Origin: Lichenihabitans psoromatis
Lineage (GTDB): Bacteria > Pseudomonadota > Alphaproteobacteria > Rhizobiales > Beijerinckiaceae
DNA length: 64,000 bases
Assembly (NCBI RefSeq): GCF_004323635.1
Contig: NZ_CP036515.1
Span: 4,093,501 to 4,157,500 of the forward strand
Direction of reading: 5' to 3'
Positions 62,407 through 64,000 of the stretch are shown one piece after another. Below the pieces are notes generated by a model, which was given only the letters and a program-made list of their open reading frames with translations, was not told the origin of the DNA and searched no databases. Position numbers and translations under genes: made by a program. The stretch's first letter is position 1, and each line of letters begins with the position of its first letter.

Positions 62407-63306
62407 ATGTCACTTCGTATTGGCGCCAACCCGATCGGCTGGTCGAACGACGATCTCCTGGAGATCGGCGGAGACATTCCGCTCGAGACGTGTCTCGCCG
62501 AAGCCCGGGAGGCCGGCTTCGTCGGTATGGAGCTCGGCAACAAATTCCCGCGGACCCCCGATGCCCTGAAGGCCGCTCTCGCGCCATTCGACATGGCGTG
62601 CATCGGGGGCTGGCACTCGGTGGAGTTGCTCGAGCGCTCGGCCGAGGAGGAGTTCGCACGCGCCAAACCGCATCGAGACCTGCTGAAGGCGATGGGGACG
62701 GACGTCTTCATCGTGGCAGAAACCTCGAACGCGATCCACGGCCGGCGTGACATGCCGCTGTCGAACCGGCCCATCATGGAAGCGGGAGCCTGGGCGACTT
62801 ACGGGACCCGCATGACGGACTTTGCCGAGCGCCTCGCGGCCGAGGGTTTCCGGCTCTGCTACCACCATCACATGGGAACGATCGTCCAGTCCGAGGCCGA
62901 CATCGATGCCTTCATGGCCGCCACGACGCTTCCGGTGAATCTGCTGCTCGATACCGGGCATGCGACCTGGGGCGGCGCCGATCCGGCTGCCTTGGCCAAG
63001 CGATACAGGTCGCGCATCTCTCACGTTCATTGCAAGGACGTGCGACCCACCGTGCGGACCCGTGTCGAGGCAGAGGACTGGAGCTTCCTCGACGCGATCC
63101 TCGGCAAGGGCGACGACCTTGGGATCTATACGGTGCCCGGCGATGGCTGCGTCGACTATGTCGCCGTCTTCGAGGCGCTTTCGGGCTATTCGGGCTGGGT
63201 CGTGGTCGAAGCCGAACAGGACCCGAACAAAGCCAATCCGCTCGCCTATGCGAAAAAGGGCGTGGCCCATCTCAAGGCCGCGCTGCATGAGGCCGGCTTG
63301 GCTTAA
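62407..63306 (+). CDS. iolE: Myo-inosose-2 dehydratase
   Basis: The 299-residue TIM-barrel protein has LRIGANPIGWSNDDLLEIG, FVGMELGNKFPRTP, and the metal-site blocks CYHHHMGT, LLDTGHATWGG and ISHVHCKDVRP. It dehydrates scyllo-inosose to the trihydroxycyclohexanedione used by IolD. The order iolD-iolE reverses the pathway order but is common. ATG 62407 has AAGGA about 9 bases upstream. It lies 27 bases after iolD. Confidence 0.95.
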   Translation: MSLRIGANPIGWSNDDLLEIGGDIPLETCLAEAREAGFVGMELGNKFPRTPDALKAALAPFDMACIGGWHSVELLERSAEEEFARAKPHRDLLKAMGTDVFIVAETSNAIHGRRDMPLSNRPIMEAGAWATYGTRMTDFAERLAAEGFRLCYHHHMGTIVQSEADIDAFMAATTLPVNLLLDTGHATWGGADPAALAKRYRSRISHVHCKDVRPTVRTRVEAEDWSFLDAILGKGDDLGIYTVPGDGCVDYVAVFEALSGYSGWVVVEAEQDPNKANPLAYAKKGVAHLKAALHEAGLA

Positions 63307-63340
63307 GCCGCCTGGACATTCCGCAAACGAGAACCGAGTC

Positions 63341-64000
63341 ATGTCGCAATCGCCCCTTTTGGTTCACCCCTCGGCGCCCGACCGGGATGGCCGCATCCAT
63401 GCCGTGACGCCAAAGAGTGCTGGCTGGACCTATGTCGGCTTCGAGGTCTACGATCTGGCGGCGGGATCGGCGCTCCGTCGCGAGACCGGCAGCACCGAAG
63501 TCTGCCTTGTGATCCTGTCCGGTCGCGCCACCATCACGGCCGGCGACAAAGACATCGGCACGATCGGCGAGCGCCACTCCGTCTTCGAGGGCTTACCGTG
63601 GTCGGTCTATGTCCCGGCCGGGTCGCAGTGGCAGGTCGTGGCAGAAGGGCCGTGCGAGCTGGCGGTCTGTGCCGCCCCCTCCTCCGGCGGCCGCCCGCCC
63701 GTCCTGATCGGCCCCGACAAGGTCGGACAGGAAACGCGCGGCAAGGGCAGCAACACCCGACATGTCCGCAATATCCTTCCCGACAGCAGTCCGATCGCCG
63801 AAAGCCTGCTGGTGGTGGAGGTCATGACGCCAAGCGGCAATTGGTCGAGCTATCCGCCCCATAAGCACGACCGCGACGCCTTGCCGGCCGAAAGCCTTTT
63901 GGAGGAGACCTATTATCATCGCCTCAACCCCAAACAGGGTTATGGCGTGCAGCGGGTCTATACGGACGACCGCTCGCTCGACGAGACCATGGCGTTCGGC
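63341..64000 (+). CDS. iolB: 5-deoxy-glucuronate isomerase, 5' part
   Basis: The first 220 residues are in the window and the gene continues past the right edge. The cupin-like chain starts MSQSPLLVHPSAPDRDG. Its metal-binding motif WSSYPPHKHDRD (two His) and LLEETYYHRL (Glu) are the IolB signatures. It converts 5-deoxy-glucuronate to 5-dehydro-2-deoxygluconate, the substrate of IolC. It lies 34 bases after iolE in the operon. Confidence 0.93.
   Translation, partial: MSQSPLLVHPSAPDRDGRIHAVTPKSAGWTYVGFEVYDLAAGSALRRETGSTEVCLVILSGRATITAGDKDIGTIGERHSVFEGLPWSVYVPAGSQWQVVAEGPCELAVCAAPSSGGRPPVLIGPDKVGQETRGKGSNTRHVRNILPDSSPIAESLLVVEVMTPSGNWSSYPPHKHDRDALPAESLLEETYYHRLNPKQGYGVQRVYTDDRSLDETMAFG

Noticed and set aside
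1-64000. CRISPR arrays, tRNA or rRNA genes, IS elements or prophage genes
   Set aside because: None was recognised on either strand: no regular repeat-spacer pattern, no transposase or integrase motifs, and no tRNA-like cloverleaf was noticed. A dedicated search (tRNAscan-SE, ISfinder) was not possible here.

Overview
The window is a high-GC, gene-dense chromosomal segment from an alphaproteobacterium, most likely of the order Hyphomicrobiales (Rhizobiales); a Beijerinckiaceae-like lineage is possible but unproven. Pointers are a two-step hopanoid gene set (shc-hpnG and hpnH-ispH), tandem Omp25/Omp31-type outer-membrane barrels, betaine-lipid genes (btaAB), the tlpA / argH / lptM / lysA / envC-ctpA neighbourhood, two DUF465 (YdcH-like) proteins, an EcfG-type stress promoter motif and CtrA-type boxes. 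No rRNA, tRNA, CRISPR array, transposase or prophage gene was seen, and the codon and base use looks even throughout, so this reads as core chromosome. The long antisense reading frames are by-products of the high GC content.

Layout. 1-2.9 kb: end of hemC, hemD, a small conserved protein, a CsbD-like stress protein and an SDR. 2.9-7.6 kb (minus): a GH15 glucoamylase-type enzyme and a tightly coupled nucleoside hydrolase-psuG-psuK operon for pseudouridine breakdown. 7.7-9.9 kb: a Cys-rich mini-protein, an AI-2E-type permease and a TlpA thioredoxin. 9.9-16.9 kb: argH, a LysR regulator, an LptM-like lipoprotein, lysA, then envC-ctpA (cell separation and periplasmic proteolysis). 17.2-23 kb: an RND efflux pair convergent with an Fsr-type MFS exporter. 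23.4-28.9 kb: hopanoid synthesis (shc-hpnG forward; ispH-hpnH in reverse) with ogt between. 29.2-31.1 kb: two outer-membrane barrel paralogues. 31.2-35.6 kb: serC, serA, purA. 35.6-37.6 kb: a large Ala/Pro-rich single-pass membrane protein. 37.6-41.2 kb: rpoH, two DUF465 proteins, an SDR lacking its catalytic tyrosine, and a GlsB/YeaQ-type membrane protein.

41.3-50.3 kb: deoC, a lysophospholipase-like hydrolase, an EmrA-type adaptor, a CDF metal exporter, a MOSC protein, dsbB with a YqaA-type membrane protein, and a large GGDEF-EAL protein whose GGDEF site is degenerate. 50.4-55.2 kb: a nucleotide-sugar dehydrogenase, btaA-btaB (DGTS betaine lipid), a HAD phosphatase and an ExoD-like protein. 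55.3-64 kb: an AraJ-like MFS exporter and the myo-inositol catabolic locus (iolG divergent from SDR-iolC-iolD-iolE-iolB; iolB runs off the window).

The most interesting non-coding signals are: an EcfG-type promoter before the CsbD gene; TTAA-N7-TTAA (CtrA-type) boxes before both outer-membrane genes; a structured serC leader; PHO-box-like direct repeats (GTCAC-N6-GTCAC) before btaAB and before shc; and paired GAA-N6-TTC-like palindromes in the iol divergent promoter. I did not find a clearly new multi-gene system. The best leads are regulatory, plus several proteins with altered catalytic residues or unknown function.
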